Positions 1 to 6,306 of a stretch of DNA of 9,015 nucleotides are shown here, piece after piece. Origin of the DNA: Dehalococcoidia bacterium. Its GTDB lineage: Bacteria; Chloroflexota; Dehalococcoidia; Dehalococcoidales; UBA5760. The stretch lies in contig DAOWDD010000011.1 in assembly GCA_030639215.1 (NCBI GenBank), positions 1 to 9,015 of the forward strand. The letters run 5' to 3'. Position 1 is the first letter of the stretch. Every line of letters starts with the position of its first letter. A program made the position numbers and the translations under genes. The notes beneath the pieces are model-generated. The model was not told the origin of the DNA. It searched no databases and worked only from the letters and a program-made list of their open reading frames with translations.

Positions 1-336
1 AGTTACTATCGGCAGAAAGGTAATCAGATAAAGGATGTTTATATCTACATGGCTGATATGGCTGTTCAGTTCCTACCTAACTACATAAGCCCTCTCTTTA
101 ATGATGCTATTAAAGAAGCTCAACGAATAAGAGTAGGCGGAGTGCCTAGCAAAGTTGTTAGAGTGGAATATCTAATAGTACTCTTATTGACAGCTTTTAG
201 ACCGAAGGATAAGATACACATTATTGAGCTTGCTAAGAGTGCCGATATGTCCATGCTTGACGAAATTTTGAGGAGGTTTGACGATGGGCAGCAACTATTA
301 TCTAAAAGACTCGAAGGAGTTTTGGGAAGTTCGTGA
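1..336 (+). CDS. Nucleotidyltransferase-like protein, C-terminal part (5'-truncated by window edge)
   Basis: The reading frame is open from base 1, so the gene almost certainly begins before the window; the first in-window ATG (49) is probably internal. The visible part is about 111 residues. It contains a VQFLP segment (about 75-90), then RVGGVPSKV, then VEYLI (157-177) followed shortly by RPKD (199-210), and ends in a helical DEILRRF segment. From memory this layout matches the C-terminal half of AbiEii-like polymerase-beta-fold nucleotidyltransferases, where an (E/H)YLI helix precedes a G/FRPKD motif. The catalytic GS...DxD region would lie upstream and is not visible, so activity cannot be judged. 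The stop lies 53 bp inside the next gene, implying translational coupling. Base composition is AT-richer than the genes from 877 onward, which suggests acquired DNA. The family call is moderately sure; a toxin role is inference only. Confidence 0.62.
   Translation, partial: SYYRQKGNQIKDVYIYMADMAVQFLPNYISPLFNDAIKEAQRIRVGGVPSKVVRVEYLIVLLLTAFRPKDKIHIIELAKSADMSMLDEILRRFDDGQQLLSKRLEGVLGSS
271..276 (+). promoter_or_regulatory. Shine-Dalgarno AGGAGG deciding the start of the small partner gene
   Basis: A perfect AGGAGG lies inside the upstream gene, 7 nt before the ATG at 284. It favours that ATG over the in-frame TTG at 278, which would leave only one base between the SD and the start. Confidence 0.75.
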
Positions 337-601
337 AAAGGCACGAGAAGCCAAAGACAAAAGATTAGCCAGGCTTCCTTTTTCTGAAAAGGTTGCTATG
401 ACGGAGAAGCTACAAGCAGATTACGAGCTCCTGCGAAATGCAAGGGAAACAAATCAATTTGGGCTTGGTGATATACCTGAAGCTATGAATGAACTATCTA
501 TTGAGTTACCTTTTACTCAGGCAGACTCTGACGAAGCCTTGAACAAGGTATTCCCGTTCACTCAGGAACTCCAAGCCGACCAAGAGTCGTCAAAAACCTA
601 A
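284..601 (+). CDS. Small charged protein partnered with nucleotidyltransferase (hypothetical)
   Basis: A 105-residue, strongly charged, mostly helical protein with no membrane segment or signal peptide. Residues 28-44 read LARLPFSEKVAMTEKLQ. This 'xLPFxEKvxxxxxLQ' motif is one I associate with small proteins encoded directly behind nucleotidyltransferase genes. The C-terminal half is acidic and repeats a PFTQ tetrapeptide twice (LPFTQADSDEAL and FPFTQELQADQE). The start is the ATG at 284 because of the perfect AGGAGG 7 nt upstream. It overlaps the preceding gene by 53 bp in another frame, so the two are presumably co-translated and may form a complex. By analogy with two-gene toxin-antitoxin-like modules it could be an antitoxin or binding partner, but which member is toxic, if either, cannot be read from sequence. 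The coding call is firm; function is unknown. Confidence 0.75.
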   Translation: MGSNYYLKDSKEFWEVREKAREAKDKRLARLPFSEKVAMTEKLQADYELLRNARETNQFGLGDIPEAMNELSIELPFTQADSDEALNKVFPFTQELQADQESSKT

Positions 602-653
602 AAGCATCCGATAGCGACCCTAAAACAACATGAGTTTCGCAACAAGCTCTGAT

Positions 654-683
654 TTGGCCTCACCTTTAAGGATATGTTACAAT
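654..683 (+). promoter_or_regulatory. Candidate promoter for the basic mini-ORF
   Basis: A -35-like TTGGCC (654-659) lies 18 nt before TACAAT (678-683). The -10 is extended by TG at 675-676. The predicted start of transcription, around 690, gives a leader of about 33 nt before the ATG at 723. Confidence 0.4.
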
Positions 684-722
684 TAACCACAGATTACTCA
701 ACCTACAGAAAAGGAAACCACA

Positions 723-836
723 ATGACTGAGAAACAGCTTCCCGATCTGAAGACCTTCATCAAGAACGTGAACAAGAAGGACAAGAAACGTAACGGCCTA
801 AAAATCCGTTTTGCCTTTACCAAGCGAAAAAGGTAA
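723..836 (+). CDS. Very basic 37-residue mini-ORF, possibly frameshifted remnant
   Basis: A 37-codon ORF begins MTEKQLPDL and ends FTKRKR, with many Lys/Arg in its second half. AGGA at 712-715 is 7 nt before the ATG, and a promoter-like element lies at 654-683, so expression is plausible. I do not recognise the protein. Near its end, the reading frame one base later (codons from 811) stays open to a TAG at 880-882 and reads LPLPSEKGKPEVRFNYSGSPYQS split over a protein-like stretch. This suggests that a one-base slip near 805-815 may have shortened a gene of about 53 codons. That version would run into the stop of the convergent radical SAM gene at 877. It may instead be a genuine short basic peptide. 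Composition resembles the AT-rich left block. Confidence 0.4.
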   Translation: MTEKQLPDLKTFIKNVNKKDKKRNGLKIRFAFTKRKR

Positions 837-876
837 ACCTGAGGTACGCTTTAACTACTCTGGCTCACCATATCAA

Positions 877-1872
877 TCATAGAAACGGATGGCCCTCGCG
901 CTCAAAGTCGGGAAGGTAGTCTTCCTGAGCGTCCATTTTCTGTGTCCAACCCTTCTCCAGCCCCAGCTCCTCCATTACCTTGAGCACCTCCTGGTACTCG
1001 GACGGCGATATGCTGCGTGAGAGCAGGGGGAACTGATGGGCCCGGTGTATGGGGTGATACTGCGACATAGCACTGATGGTAACCCGGCTGGAGATCTCTT
1101 TCGCCAGCCAGGTAAGCGACTCCCGGCTGCCGGACAGTCCGTTGGGCAGAATAAGGTGGCGGACGATTAGCCCCCGCTGCGCCAGCCCGGACTTATCCAC
1201 GACAAGCCCGCCGACCTGCCGGTACATCTCCTTGATTGCCTGATGGGACCGGGCGACGTAGTCTGGGGCCTCCGAGAGTTGACTGGCATAAACATCGGAA
1301 GCGTATTTTAGGTCCGGTAGGTAGATGCTGATAATGCCGTCAAGCTCCTCTAAGGTCTTAATGGAGTCATAGCTGTTGGTGTTATAGACCAGCGGCAGCT
1401 TGAGCCCCATCGGCACCGCCTCCGTGAGTGCCCGGGCTATCTGCGGGACGAAGTGCGACGGTGAAATGAGATTGATATTGTGGCAGCCAAGCTCATCCTG
1501 AAGATAGAGCATATCTTCGGCGAGGGTGCTAAAGTCCACCTCTTTAGACCTCTGCTTTTCCCAGTCCTGGCTACTCTGGTAGTTCTGGCAGTAGACACAC
1601 CTTAGGTTGCAGTTGCCGAAGAATATCGTCCCCGAGCCCCGGCTCCCGGAAAGGACCGGCTCCTCTCCTTGGTGGGCACAGAATGAAGAGACTATGGGCA
1701 GGCGGCTGGAGTGGCAGAAGCCCGTCTCGCCCTCAAGGCGGTTGACCCGGCACTCCCGGGGGCAGATGTCACAGGAAGCCAGCCGCGCCTCCAGCCTTCT
1801 CGCCCGGCGCTCAAGCTCACCGGAATGGTAGAGAGCAATATACCCTGGTTCCACCGTATAACCACACCTCAC
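877..1872 (-). CDS. PflX-like radical SAM protein (COG1313 type)
   Basis: A 331-residue predicted cytoplasmic enzyme. The radical SAM signature CNLRCVYC is at residues 88-95 (Cys88, 92, 95; CX3CX2C) and should bind the SAM-reducing [4Fe-4S] cluster. An N-terminal cysteine set, C34, C37, C41 and C53 (CDICPREC...GFC), is also typical of the pyruvate-formate-lyase-activase-like PflX group and may hold a second metal site. Later motifs such as YNTNSYDS (163-170), YLPDLKY (184-190) and HLILPNG (239-245) fit the same family. Length is close to usual. The family's substrate is not established. The GTG at 1870-1872 is the longest start. The GTG at 1852-1854 (residue 7) has GAGGTG (1865-1870) 10 nt upstream and would give an N-terminus MEPGYIALY, so it may be the true start. 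It is separated from the DUF3795-like gene by a hairpin-containing gap of about 124 bp and converges on the left block. Confidence 0.85.
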   Translation of the reverse strand: MRCGYTVEPGYIALYHSGELERRARRLEARLASCDICPRECRVNRLEGETGFCHSSRLPIVSSFCAHQGEEPVLSGSRGSGTIFFGNCNLRCVYCQNYQSSQDWEKQRSKEVDFSTLAEDMLYLQDELGCHNINLISPSHFVPQIARALTEAVPMGLKLPLVYNTNSYDSIKTLEELDGIISIYLPDLKYASDVYASQLSEAPDYVARSHQAIKEMYRQVGGLVVDKSGLAQRGLIVRHLILPNGLSGSRESLTWLAKEISSRVTISAMSQYHPIHRAHQFPLLSRSISPSEYQEVLKVMEELGLEKGWTQKMDAQEDYLPDFEREGHPFL

Positions 1873-1938
1873 TCTTACTAATCAACCATTTATCAAAGGG
1901 TGTTTAAGAGGGAATAAAGCCCCTCTTTTCCTAGTCTC

Positions 1939-1972
1939 TCCCCCTCTCCTTCCACTTCCAAGGAGAGGGGGA
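1939..1972. repeat. REP-like inverted repeat / hairpin
   Basis: A perfect 13-bp inverted repeat: arms 1939-1951 (TCCCCCTCTCCTT) and 1960-1972 (its complement) around an 8-nt loop. It sits in the gap between two same-strand genes and is followed by a purine-rich tail (TTAAGGGGGTGAGGATGA). No T-run follows the hairpin on the minus strand, so it is not a classic intrinsic terminator. Its CT/AG-rich arms and tail resemble dispersed intergenic REP-type elements. It could still stop or process the transcript between the DUF3795-like and radical SAM genes. Confidence 0.6.
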
Positions 1973-1996
1973 TTAAGGGGGTGAGGATGAATAAAA

Positions 1997-2572
1997 CTAC
2001 TTCCTTAACCCTAAATCAATCTTTAGGGTATCGGCTAGATTGCTAATCGCCGCCCTGATAGTCCTGGCTTTCTCCTTGATTCCGGTACCCTCGGCTATCC
2101 CTGTTTCCGCCCCTGCCACTGCTTCCCTCAACCTGTCCAGAGGTACCAGCTGGCAGCTGGTACAGTAGAAGCTCTTGGAACGGCCTTCATCGTAGTTAGC
2201 GAGGAGATAGCGGAGAAATTCCTGCTTTTTATTTTCCCGCCGCACAAATTCCTCGATGCCATTCTTCTCGATGAAGGCAAAGTTAGTCGCAACCGGCCGG
2301 TGGGAGATGAAGGAGTCCTGATGCTCAGCCGAATCGAGAAGCCTGGCTACCCTCTCGCACTCTCTCCAGTCGCCGCACTCGGCGCATGTCTCAAGGCTTT
2401 TCTGCTTGACGCAGCAGGTGATAAAGCCGCAGGACGGGTGCTTCTGCTCAAAATCCGGGCCGCAGCAGCCGGGACACCTTGAGGGACCTTCGGTATAGTA
2501 TCTCGGGCACAGGCCGCAGTTAAGGCAACAGGCGCCGACTACGGGATACTTCTTGAGAGGGTACTTGTCCAT
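1997..2572 (-). CDS. Cysteine-rich DUF3795-like protein
   Basis: A 191-residue soluble protein with 15 cysteines. Thirteen are in the first 72 residues (C15, 16, 19, 22, 33, 36, 37, 48, 53, 54, 63, 66, 72) and a late CTSC pair is at 137-140. The N-terminal order CxxCGLCPRYY...CPGC...C...CC...CAEC matches my recollection of DUF3795 proteins, whose function is unknown. The cysteines suggest bound zinc or Fe-S clusters. The middle (about 85-130) is a helical region containing FAFIEKNGIEEFV; the C-terminus is helical. The ATG start at 2570-2572 has no clear Shine-Dalgarno. It lies 11 bp after the stop of the iron-sulfur flavoprotein gene, so translational coupling within one operon is likely. The short gap and shared cysteine chemistry suggest the two products act together, but no reaction can be named. 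Confidence 0.78.
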   Translation of the reverse strand: MDKYPLKKYPVVGACCLNCGLCPRYYTEGPSRCPGCCGPDFEQKHPSCGFITCCVKQKSLETCAECGDWRECERVARLLDSAEHQDSFISHRPVATNFAFIEKNGIEEFVRRENKKQEFLRYLLANYDEGRSKSFYCTSCQLVPLDRLREAVAGAETGIAEGTGIKEKARTIRAAISNLADTLKIDLGLRK

Positions 2573-2583
2573 CGCAAAGCAGG

Positions 2584-3153
2584 CTAACCCTTCAGCTTCT
2601 TCAGCAGGAAGGCAATGTTCTTACCAAAGTTCCAGGCTGTTCTCATCCCTTCTTCATCCTGCTCCACATCACCCTTCTCGTGACTGCCGAAGGCAACATT
2701 CCAGTACGTAGAACCGGGCACAAAACACCCCATCGCCTGAAACCAGAAGGTCAACTGCGCCAGGGTAAAGTTCTTACCCGCCCGGCGCGCCACCACCAGG
2801 GGACCGCCTACCTTCCCCTCAAAAGCCCGGCCGTTCCAATAGGTGATATAACCGGTCCTCTCCATAAGTGCCTTTATCTGGGCTGTCGCCGAACCAAAGT
2901 AGACCGGCGAGGCAAGTATTATCGCATCCGCCTCCTTCATCCTGGTATATACTGGCCACAGGTCATCATCAATAGGGCATGATTCCTCTTTTTTACAGGC
3001 AAAACAGGCATCGCACGGCTTGATGTCCAGACCGGCCAGACTGATAAGCTCTGTCGCTATTCCCTCCTCCTCGATTGCCTTTAAGGCGTGCCGGCTTAAG
3101 AGCTCCGTGTTTCCGTTCTTCCTCGGACTGCCCGAAATAGTAATAGCCTTCAA
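2584..3153 (-). CDS. Iron-sulfur flavoprotein, NAD(P)H-dependent FMN reductase-like (flavodoxin fold)
   Basis: A 189-residue cytoplasmic flavodoxin-fold protein. Residues 7-16 (SGSPRKNGNT) form the FMN-phosphate loop. C47, C50, C53 and C59 (CX2CX2CX5C) form the compact cysteine motif of the Isf family, expected to hold a [4Fe-4S] cluster. SPVYFGSATAQIKALMER (about 81-98) is the next conserved FMN-contact segment. Such proteins carry electrons between ferredoxin-like donors and small acceptors in anaerobes; the partner here is unknown. The start is TTG (3151-3153): GGAGGT lies 5 nt upstream and no in-frame ATG is better placed. It follows gltX by 36 bp on the same strand and leads the DUF3795-like gene by 11 bp. 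It may be read from the gltX transcript, since no separate promoter fits in the 36-bp gap. Confidence 0.85.
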   Translation of the reverse strand: MKAITISGSPRKNGNTELLSRHALKAIEEEGIATELISLAGLDIKPCDACFACKKEESCPIDDDLWPVYTRMKEADAIILASPVYFGSATAQIKALMERTGYITYWNGRAFEGKVGGPLVVARRAGKNFTLAQLTFWFQAMGCFVPGSTYWNVAFGSHEKGDVEQDEEGMRTAWNFGKNIAFLLKKLKG

Positions 3154-3189
3154 GTTACACCTCCCTCATTTCTATCTAATTAGGAAATA

Positions 3190-4659
3190 TCATAAGCTGC
3201 GCAGCTTGTCCAGAGCGGCTCCAACCCGCTCAAGCGAACGCTCCTTTCCCAGGACCGACATCGTCTCAAACAGGGGCGGCGCCACCGTCCGCCCGGTAAC
3301 GGCCACCCTCAGCGTGCCGAAGAGCTGCCCCGTCTTCAGCTCCAGCTCGGCAGCCAGCGGCCTGAGCACCGCCTCCAGAGACACGGTATCAAAGGCCTGT
3401 AGAGGCGAAAGCCTCTGCCTGACCGCTTCCAGTGCCTGGACAGATGACTCCCGGTCCATCTTCTTAACTATTAAGAGGCCGGGCTCATAATCAAGCTCAT
3501 CAGTGAAGAAGAACGCGGTCAGCTCCGGGACCTCGGCCAGGGTACGGGCCCGCTCCTGGATAAGGGGCATAACCTGCCCTATGTAGTCGATAGATAACGG
3601 CCGCCTGACCCCGGCAGGCAGGCCGTTTTCCAAGAAGGGCAGCGTCCGTCGGGTAAAGTCGTCAAGGCTCAAGCTGCGGATATATGCCCCGTTCATCCAG
3701 TTGAGCTTGTCCCGGTTGAAAATAGCCCCGGTACGGCTGACCCGCTCCAGGGAAAAGTTGGCTACCAGCTCAGCCAGGGAGAATATCTCGGCCTTGTCAT
3801 CGAGGGACCAGCCCAGCAGAGCGAGGAAGTTGACCATTGTCTCCGGCAGGTAACCCTGCTCACGGTACTCGGTTATCGAGACCGAGCCGTGTCTTTTACT
3901 CAATTTGGCACGGTCGGCCCCCAGTATCATCGGCAGGTGGGCAAACTGCGGCGGCTCAAAGCCCAGGGCCTGATACATCAGGAGGTGGCGGGGGGTACTG
4001 GACAGCCACTCTTCGGCCCGCAGGACATGGCTTATCTCCATCAGGTGGTCATCGACCACATTGGCAAGGTGATAGGTTGGGTAGCCGTCCGACTTGAGCA
4101 GTACCAGGTCATCGATGGTGCCGTGCTCAAACACCACCTCACCCCAGATGAGGTCATTGAACCGGGTCCTTCCCTCGAACGGGGTCTTGAAGCGGACTAC
4201 CGGCGTAATGCCCTTCGCCTCTTTCTGCACCCGCTCCGCCTCGCTCAAATCACGGCAGCGCCGGTCGTAGCCCGGAGGTTGCTTACGCCTGGCCTGCTCC
4301 TCCCGCATCTCTTTGAGGCGCTGGGAAGAGCAGTAGCAGCAGTAGGCATTCCCTTGCCTAATCAGGCGCTCGGCCGCCTCACGGTACAAACTGAGACGCT
4401 GTGACTGAAAATAGGGCCCGTAGTCCCCGCCTACCCCGGGGCCCTCATCCCAGTCAAGCCCCAGCCACTTAAGCCCGCTAAGGATGACCTCTAGAGCGCC
4501 CTCAACCTTGCGAGTGACATCGGTATCCTCGATACGGACAACGAACCTGCCGCTGCTATGGCGGGCAAAGAGCCAGTTAAACAGGGCAGTCCTGATATTA
4601 CCGACATGGGGATAGCCGGTGGGGCTGGGAGCAAAACGCACTCTAACTGGTTTAGTCAT
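3190..4659 (-). CDS. gltX: Glutamyl-tRNA synthetase
   Basis: This 489-residue class I aminoacyl-tRNA synthetase charges tRNA-Glu with glutamate using ATP in the cytoplasm. The HIGH-type motif is at about residues 13-21 (PTGYPHVGN) and the KMSKS-type motif AKLSKRHG at 251-258. The catalytic Rossmann domain also shows RIEDTD at 42-47. A zinc-site-like insertion has C107, C108, C110 and C135. The residue two after C135 is Asp rather than the His used by E. coli, so a full four-ligand zinc site is doubtful. The C-terminal helical anticodon-binding region ends with VAVTGRTVAPPLFETMSVLGKE (about 452-473, shown in part), as expected. Length is normal. The ATG at 4657-4659 has only a weak GAGAG 7 nt upstream. 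The gene lies 64 bp after the pseudouridine synthase gene and 36 bp before the flavoprotein gene. Whether the enzyme also charges tRNA-Gln cannot be read reliably here. Confidence 0.97.
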   Translation of the reverse strand: MTKPVRVRFAPSPTGYPHVGNIRTALFNWLFARHSSGRFVVRIEDTDVTRKVEGALEVILSGLKWLGLDWDEGPGVGGDYGPYFQSQRLSLYREAAERLIRQGNAYCCYCSSQRLKEMREEQARRKQPPGYDRRCRDLSEAERVQKEAKGITPVVRFKTPFEGRTRFNDLIWGEVVFEHGTIDDLVLLKSDGYPTYHLANVVDDHLMEISHVLRAEEWLSSTPRHLLMYQALGFEPPQFAHLPMILGADRAKLSKRHGSVSITEYREQGYLPETMVNFLALLGWSLDDKAEIFSLAELVANFSLERVSRTGAIFNRDKLNWMNGAYIRSLSLDDFTRRTLPFLENGLPAGVRRPLSIDYIGQVMPLIQERARTLAEVPELTAFFFTDELDYEPGLLIVKKMDRESSVQALEAVRQRLSPLQAFDTVSLEAVLRPLAAELELKTGQLFGTLRVAVTGRTVAPPLFETMSVLGKERSLERVGAALDKLRSL

Positions 4660-4660
4660 C

Positions 4661-4695
4661 TAAAAACTCTCATTTCGAGATTATAAAAACTCTCA
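4661..4695. repeat. 12-bp direct repeat upstream of gltX
   Basis: TAAAAACTCTCA occurs exactly at 4661-4672 and again at 4684-4695, one 23-bp period apart, immediately before the gltX start. On the coding strand the copies read TGAGAGTTTTTA. The upstream copy runs into a TATAAT (4680-4685, minus) and the downstream copy carries the weak GAGAG ribosome-binding stretch. It could be a small tandem duplication or a pair of binding sites. Confidence 0.6.
4680..4685 (-). promoter_or_regulatory. Possible -10 element of a gltX promoter
   Basis: A perfect TATAAT on the minus strand ends 20 bp before the gltX ATG. No convincing -35 sits 16-18 nt upstream: the only TTGACA (4714-4719) is 28 nt away. It is a weak candidate, and gltX may instead be read through from the pseudouridine synthase gene. 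Confidence 0.25.
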
Positions 4696-4723
4696 GTATT
4701 CTAGCACTTTACGTGTCAAAATT

Positions 4724-5623
4724 TCAGCCAATATCCTCCAGCACCCGCTCCAAATCAGGCGGCAGGTTGGAGGTGAACTCTACATATTCACCCGTGGAGG
4801 GCAGCTTAAAGCCCAGGCGGCAGGCGTGGAGAAAGAGCCGCGGCAATGGGTCAGACTTCGCACCATAGACCCTATCGCCAACCACCGGATAGCCGATTGC
4901 GGAGAGGTGGACCCGGATCTGATGGGTGCGGCCGGTCTCCGGTCTGATCTCAAGCAGGGTATAGTCTTCCAGGTGCCGGATAACATGATAATGAGTGCAT
5001 GCATCCCTGCCCTCTCCCTCAGCCACCACTGCCATTCGCTTCCGGTTACGTATGTCGCGCCCGATAGGCGCCTCAATGACCCCATCATCCGGGGTGAGCC
5101 GCCCTTTGACCAGCACCAGATAGGCTTTCGCTACCGAACGGGCCTTAAACTGACCAATTAAATCAAGCTGGGTTCGGCTATTCTTAGCTACCACCATCAC
5201 CCCCGAGGCGTCCTTATCCAGCCGATGTACAATTCCCGGCCGCAGCGAATCGCTCTCAGGCAGGTCAGGAACATACGCAAGAATGGCATTAACCAGGGTG
5301 TGGCTCTGGTGTCCCGGCGCCGGGTGGACCGTCAGCCCAACCGGCTTATCAATGACCAGGAGGTCATCATCCTGATAGAGAATATCGAGCGGGATAGCCT
5401 CAGGCAGCAGGGGGCCGGGGGGAGGGGGCAGGGTAATCCTTACCCTATCACCGACATCAAGCTTCAGTCTGGCTTTAGCCGGGTGGTCATTAACCGTGAC
5501 CAGCCCATTAGTAATAAGACCCTGGGCCTGGGTCCGGGAAAGCTCAGGGCACTTTTCAGCAGCATACCTATCAAGACGTACTCCCGGCTCGCTAGCGACA
5601 AAGCTAAATACTCTACTCAACAC
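4724..5623 (-). CDS. RluA/RluD-family 23S rRNA pseudouridine synthase
   Basis: A 299-residue cytoplasmic enzyme expected to isomerise uridine to pseudouridine in RNA, most likely 23S rRNA. Residues about 14-62 are an S4 RNA-binding domain (VRLDRYAAEK...LVTVNDHPAK). The catalytic motif is IVHRLDKDASGVM at 131-143 with nucleophile Asp136. A second hallmark, RPETGRTHQIRVHL, is at 227-240, and RLFLHACRLGF follows at 262-272. Size and domain order match RluD. The exact target uridines cannot be told from sequence, so no symbol is assigned. The GTG at 5621-5623 is the longest start, two codons after an in-frame TGA. No clear Shine-Dalgarno precedes it, and the TTG at 5618-5620 is an alternative. 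It lies 143 bp after lspA with a promoter candidate between. TraR-like, lspA and rluD-type genes are neighbours in other bacteria, as in B. subtilis ylyA-lspA-ylyB. Confidence 0.93.
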   Translation of the reverse strand: MLSRVFSFVASEPGVRLDRYAAEKCPELSRTQAQGLITNGLVTVNDHPAKARLKLDVGDRVRITLPPPPGPLLPEAIPLDILYQDDDLLVIDKPVGLTVHPAPGHQSHTLVNAILAYVPDLPESDSLRPGIVHRLDKDASGVMVVAKNSRTQLDLIGQFKARSVAKAYLVLVKGRLTPDDGVIEAPIGRDIRNRKRMAVVAEGEGRDACTHYHVIRHLEDYTLLEIRPETGRTHQIRVHLSAIGYPVVGDRVYGAKSDPLPRLFLHACRLGFKLPSTGEYVEFTSNLPPDLERVLEDIG

Positions 5624-5655
5624 AGTTCATTCAACAAAATAGCGTGCTTCCATTC

Positions 5656-5664
5656 AGTATACCA
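5656..5664 (-). promoter_or_regulatory. Extended -10 promoter candidate for the rluD-like gene
   Basis: On the minus strand TGGTATACT reads as an extended -10 (TGn plus TATACT). The -35 region 18 nt upstream is only TTACCT. Transcription would begin near 5649, giving a leader of about 26 nt to the GTG at 5623. This could uncouple the gene from lspA. Confidence 0.4.
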
Positions 5665-5766
5665 GCTTATACCGGGGATAGGTAAATGGAGGGGAAGACT
5701 GGCAGGATTGTATCCAGTTCTTTCTCCAGGGGGTTTTGTCAAGCCTTTAGCCTGTGTTGATAGTCC

Positions 5767-6306
5767 TCAAATCTGATGGCAGTCCACCTCGTCTCTATCA
5801 TCTGCTTCCTGCTTCTCCTTAATCAGGAGATATATCAAAGAGCCGGCAAAGACACCAACACCACCAGTTATTGCCGCATCGGAAACGTTAAAGGCAGGAA
5901 AGGTACCGACACCGACAAAGTCGGTAACATAGCCCAGGGTTATTCGGTCAATCAGGTTACCTACTGTGCCACCGAGCATCGCACCCAGAGCCGCCTTGCT
6001 TATTATGTTATTTAAGAAGGGAAGGCGGCGACAGAGATAGAAGGTGTAGACCAGAATAATGCCGGCCCCAATAAAGCTGACTACCGTTAGAGAAGACGTA
6101 TGACCCTGAAAAATGCCGAAAGCAGCGCCGGTATTCTGGCTATGGGTTATGTGAAAAAATGCCCCCTCCGGCACTGATTGTCCTACGGCTATGTTAGACC
6201 TTATCCACGCTTTGCTGAACTGGTCTGCGAGCACCACCGACAGAGCGATGAGGGAAAAGGCGATATTCGGCCACCGCCCACCCCGAAGACTACTTACCTT
6301 TCGCAT
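5767..6306 (-). CDS. lspA: Lipoprotein signal peptidase (signal peptidase II)
   Basis: A 179-residue polytopic inner-membrane aspartyl peptidase that removes signal peptides from diacylglyceryl-modified prolipoproteins. Hydrophobic segments lie near residues 14-33, 70-92, 103-119 and 142-163. Family landmarks are ADQ with Asp28, NTGAAFG (59-65 region), GNLIDR (116-121), VTDFV with Asp129 and FNVSDAAI with Asp143. Asp129 and Asp143 are the expected catalytic pair. The short charged tail is cytoplasmic. The ATG at 6304-6306 sits inside the end of the TraR-like gene, overlapping it by 17 bp. Translation is therefore probably coupled, with only a weak AGG-type ribosome site. Its presence implies a lipoprotein pathway; lgt is not in the window. 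Length and motifs are intact. Confidence 0.97.
   Translation of the reverse strand: MRKVSSLRGGRWPNIAFSLIALSVVLADQFSKAWIRSNIAVGQSVPEGAFFHITHSQNTGAAFGIFQGHTSSLTVVSFIGAGIILVYTFYLCRRLPFLNNIISKAALGAMLGGTVGNLIDRITLGYVTDFVGVGTFPAFNVSDAAITGGVGVFAGSLIYLLIKEKQEADDRDEVDCHQI

Noticed and set aside
3194..3207. Perfect 14-bp palindrome AAGCTGCGCAGCTT at the end of gltX
   Set aside because: It lies within the last codons, has no hairpin loop and no following T-run, so it is not a terminator. It is probably chance.
3889..4404. 171-codon plus-strand ORF opposite gltX
   Set aside because: It is a shadow of the gltX coding strand. gltX has all its motifs intact, and the plus frame has no recognisable motif.
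4714..4719. TTGACA (minus strand) between the rluD-like gene and gltX
   Set aside because: The nearest TATAAT is 28 nt downstream, far from the 16-18 nt needed, so it is not a paired -35.
5707..5745. TTGACA followed by TACAAT (minus strand) in the lspA-rluD gap
   Set aside because: The spacing is 24 nt, too long for a sigma70 promoter. The extended -10 at 5656-5664 is the better candidate.
5225..5776. 183-codon plus-strand ORF across the rluD-like gene and the lspA-rluD gap
   Set aside because: It is mostly antisense to the catalytic and S4 regions of the pseudouridine synthase, and its product shows no family features.
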